64,000 nt of DNA from AP-16 sp046727735. GTDB taxonomy: Bacteria > Pseudomonadota > Alphaproteobacteria > Rhizobiales > Xanthobacteraceae. Made by a program: the position numbers and the translations under genes. Below, in pieces: positions 63,853-64,000 of this stretch; position 1 is the stretch's first letter; each line of letters opens with the position of its first letter. The stretch lies in NCBI GenBank assembly GCA_046727735.1, contig JBKPDF010000052.1, forward strand, positions 40,427-104,426. The letters run 5' to 3'. The notes beneath the pieces were generated by a model, which saw nothing but the letters and a program-made list of their open reading frames with translations, did no database searches and was not told the DNA's origin.

Positions 63853-64000
63853 TCCGTCAAAATCTTTCGGCTCGCGCACGCCGAGGGGTTGCACCCGAGC
63901 CCCAATTGTCCGCGCGGCGGCTGCGGCTGCCTGGTATCGTAGCGTCATCCCCGGATCGCTTTCGTTCCAGAGCATTGCGACGGCGCGCAACGTAGGCACC
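63853..64000 (-). pseudogene. Truncated ABC_sub_bind family substrate-binding protein (5' part off window)
   Basis: The minus frame entering from the right edge reads LRAVAMLWNESDPGMTLRYQ, AAAAAARTIGARVQPLGVRE and PKDFD, a recognisable central piece of ABC_sub_bind proteins (normally VAVLWNP..., ...LGV.LQ.LEVR.P.DFD). After DFD the similarity ends abruptly and the frame continues as unrelated sequence. The gene was cut here by a rearrangement; its start lies beyond the window. Confidence 0.7.

Noticed and set aside
63151..63942. A 263-codon plus-strand frame near the right edge
   Set aside because: It reads through the tRNA-Met fragment and antisense to the truncated binding protein, with no ribosome site.

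Overview
The window is GC-rich chromosomal DNA from an alphaproteobacterium, most likely Hyphomicrobiales of the Bradyrhizobium / Xanthobacteraceae type. The reasons are the many NMT1/SsuA-type ABC importers, the Tat-targeted redox enzymes, homogentisate dioxygenase, the small helical and zinc-ribbon proteins typical of that group, and two families of palindromic intergenic repeats. Placement to genus is inference.

Layout. 1-9.4 kb: a Tat-exported molybdopterin oxidoreductase subunit running off the left edge, a secreted protein, a polysaccharide deacetylase, and a minus-strand ABC importer (binding protein, ATPase, permease) followed by a ribosome-associated HPF-like protein, with a divergent FAD oxidoreductase. 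9.5-21 kb: a membrane class III nucleotide cyclase, homogentisate 1,2-dioxygenase, a flavin hydroxylase with its DUF2783 partner, cupin, RidA, hotdog and 2-hydroxyacid dehydrogenase genes, and a second ABC importer whose ATPase/permease junction is built from a dispersed repeat. 21-28.3 kb: an accessory stretch of small, often secreted or helical proteins, gene remnants and long gene-poor DNA, including a peptide with a duplicated C-x3-C-x6-C-x3-C pattern and a 58-residue zinc ribbon. 28.4-33.8 kb: a secreted legumain/caspase-like C13 peptidase, aldo/keto reductase, PAP2-like membrane protein and GST.

33.9-43.3 kb: a bidirectional catabolic cluster. On the minus strand lie an ABC ATPase and permease, a Gfo/Idh/MocA dehydrogenase, a DUF993 protein and a sugar-phosphate isomerase-like protein, the last three joined by 4-bp overlaps. 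On the plus strand lie the binding protein, a nucleoside-diphosphate-sugar epimerase-like protein, a GNAT protein and a DapA-like aldolase. It looks like uptake and breakdown of one polyol- or sugar-like compound that cannot be named from sequence. 43.4-50.4 kb: an acyl-CoA-type region (FAD oxidoreductase, MetE-like protein, dodecin, MaoC hydratase, condensing-enzyme/OB-fold fusion, thiolase). Its first two genes are broken, by an in-frame amber codon and by a one-base frameshift. 50.5-54.8 kb: MFS transporter, epoxide-hydrolase-like enzyme, an orphan cytochrome c fragment and a membrane-anchored J-domain protein.

55.3-64 kb: tRNA-Arg(TCG) followed by an island of visibly different composition. 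Its core is a coupled operon (HTH protein, unknown protein, family A DNA polymerase) plus a winged-helix-like gene preceded by tandem 22-bp repeats, with several inverted repeats sharing TTCCCA/TGGGAA. Beyond it are a frameshifted serine recombinase, an intact serine recombinase, gene-poor DNA, a tRNA-Met-like 3' fragment, and a truncated ABC_sub_bind gene at the right edge. This mobile element is the most promising candidate for something undescribed.
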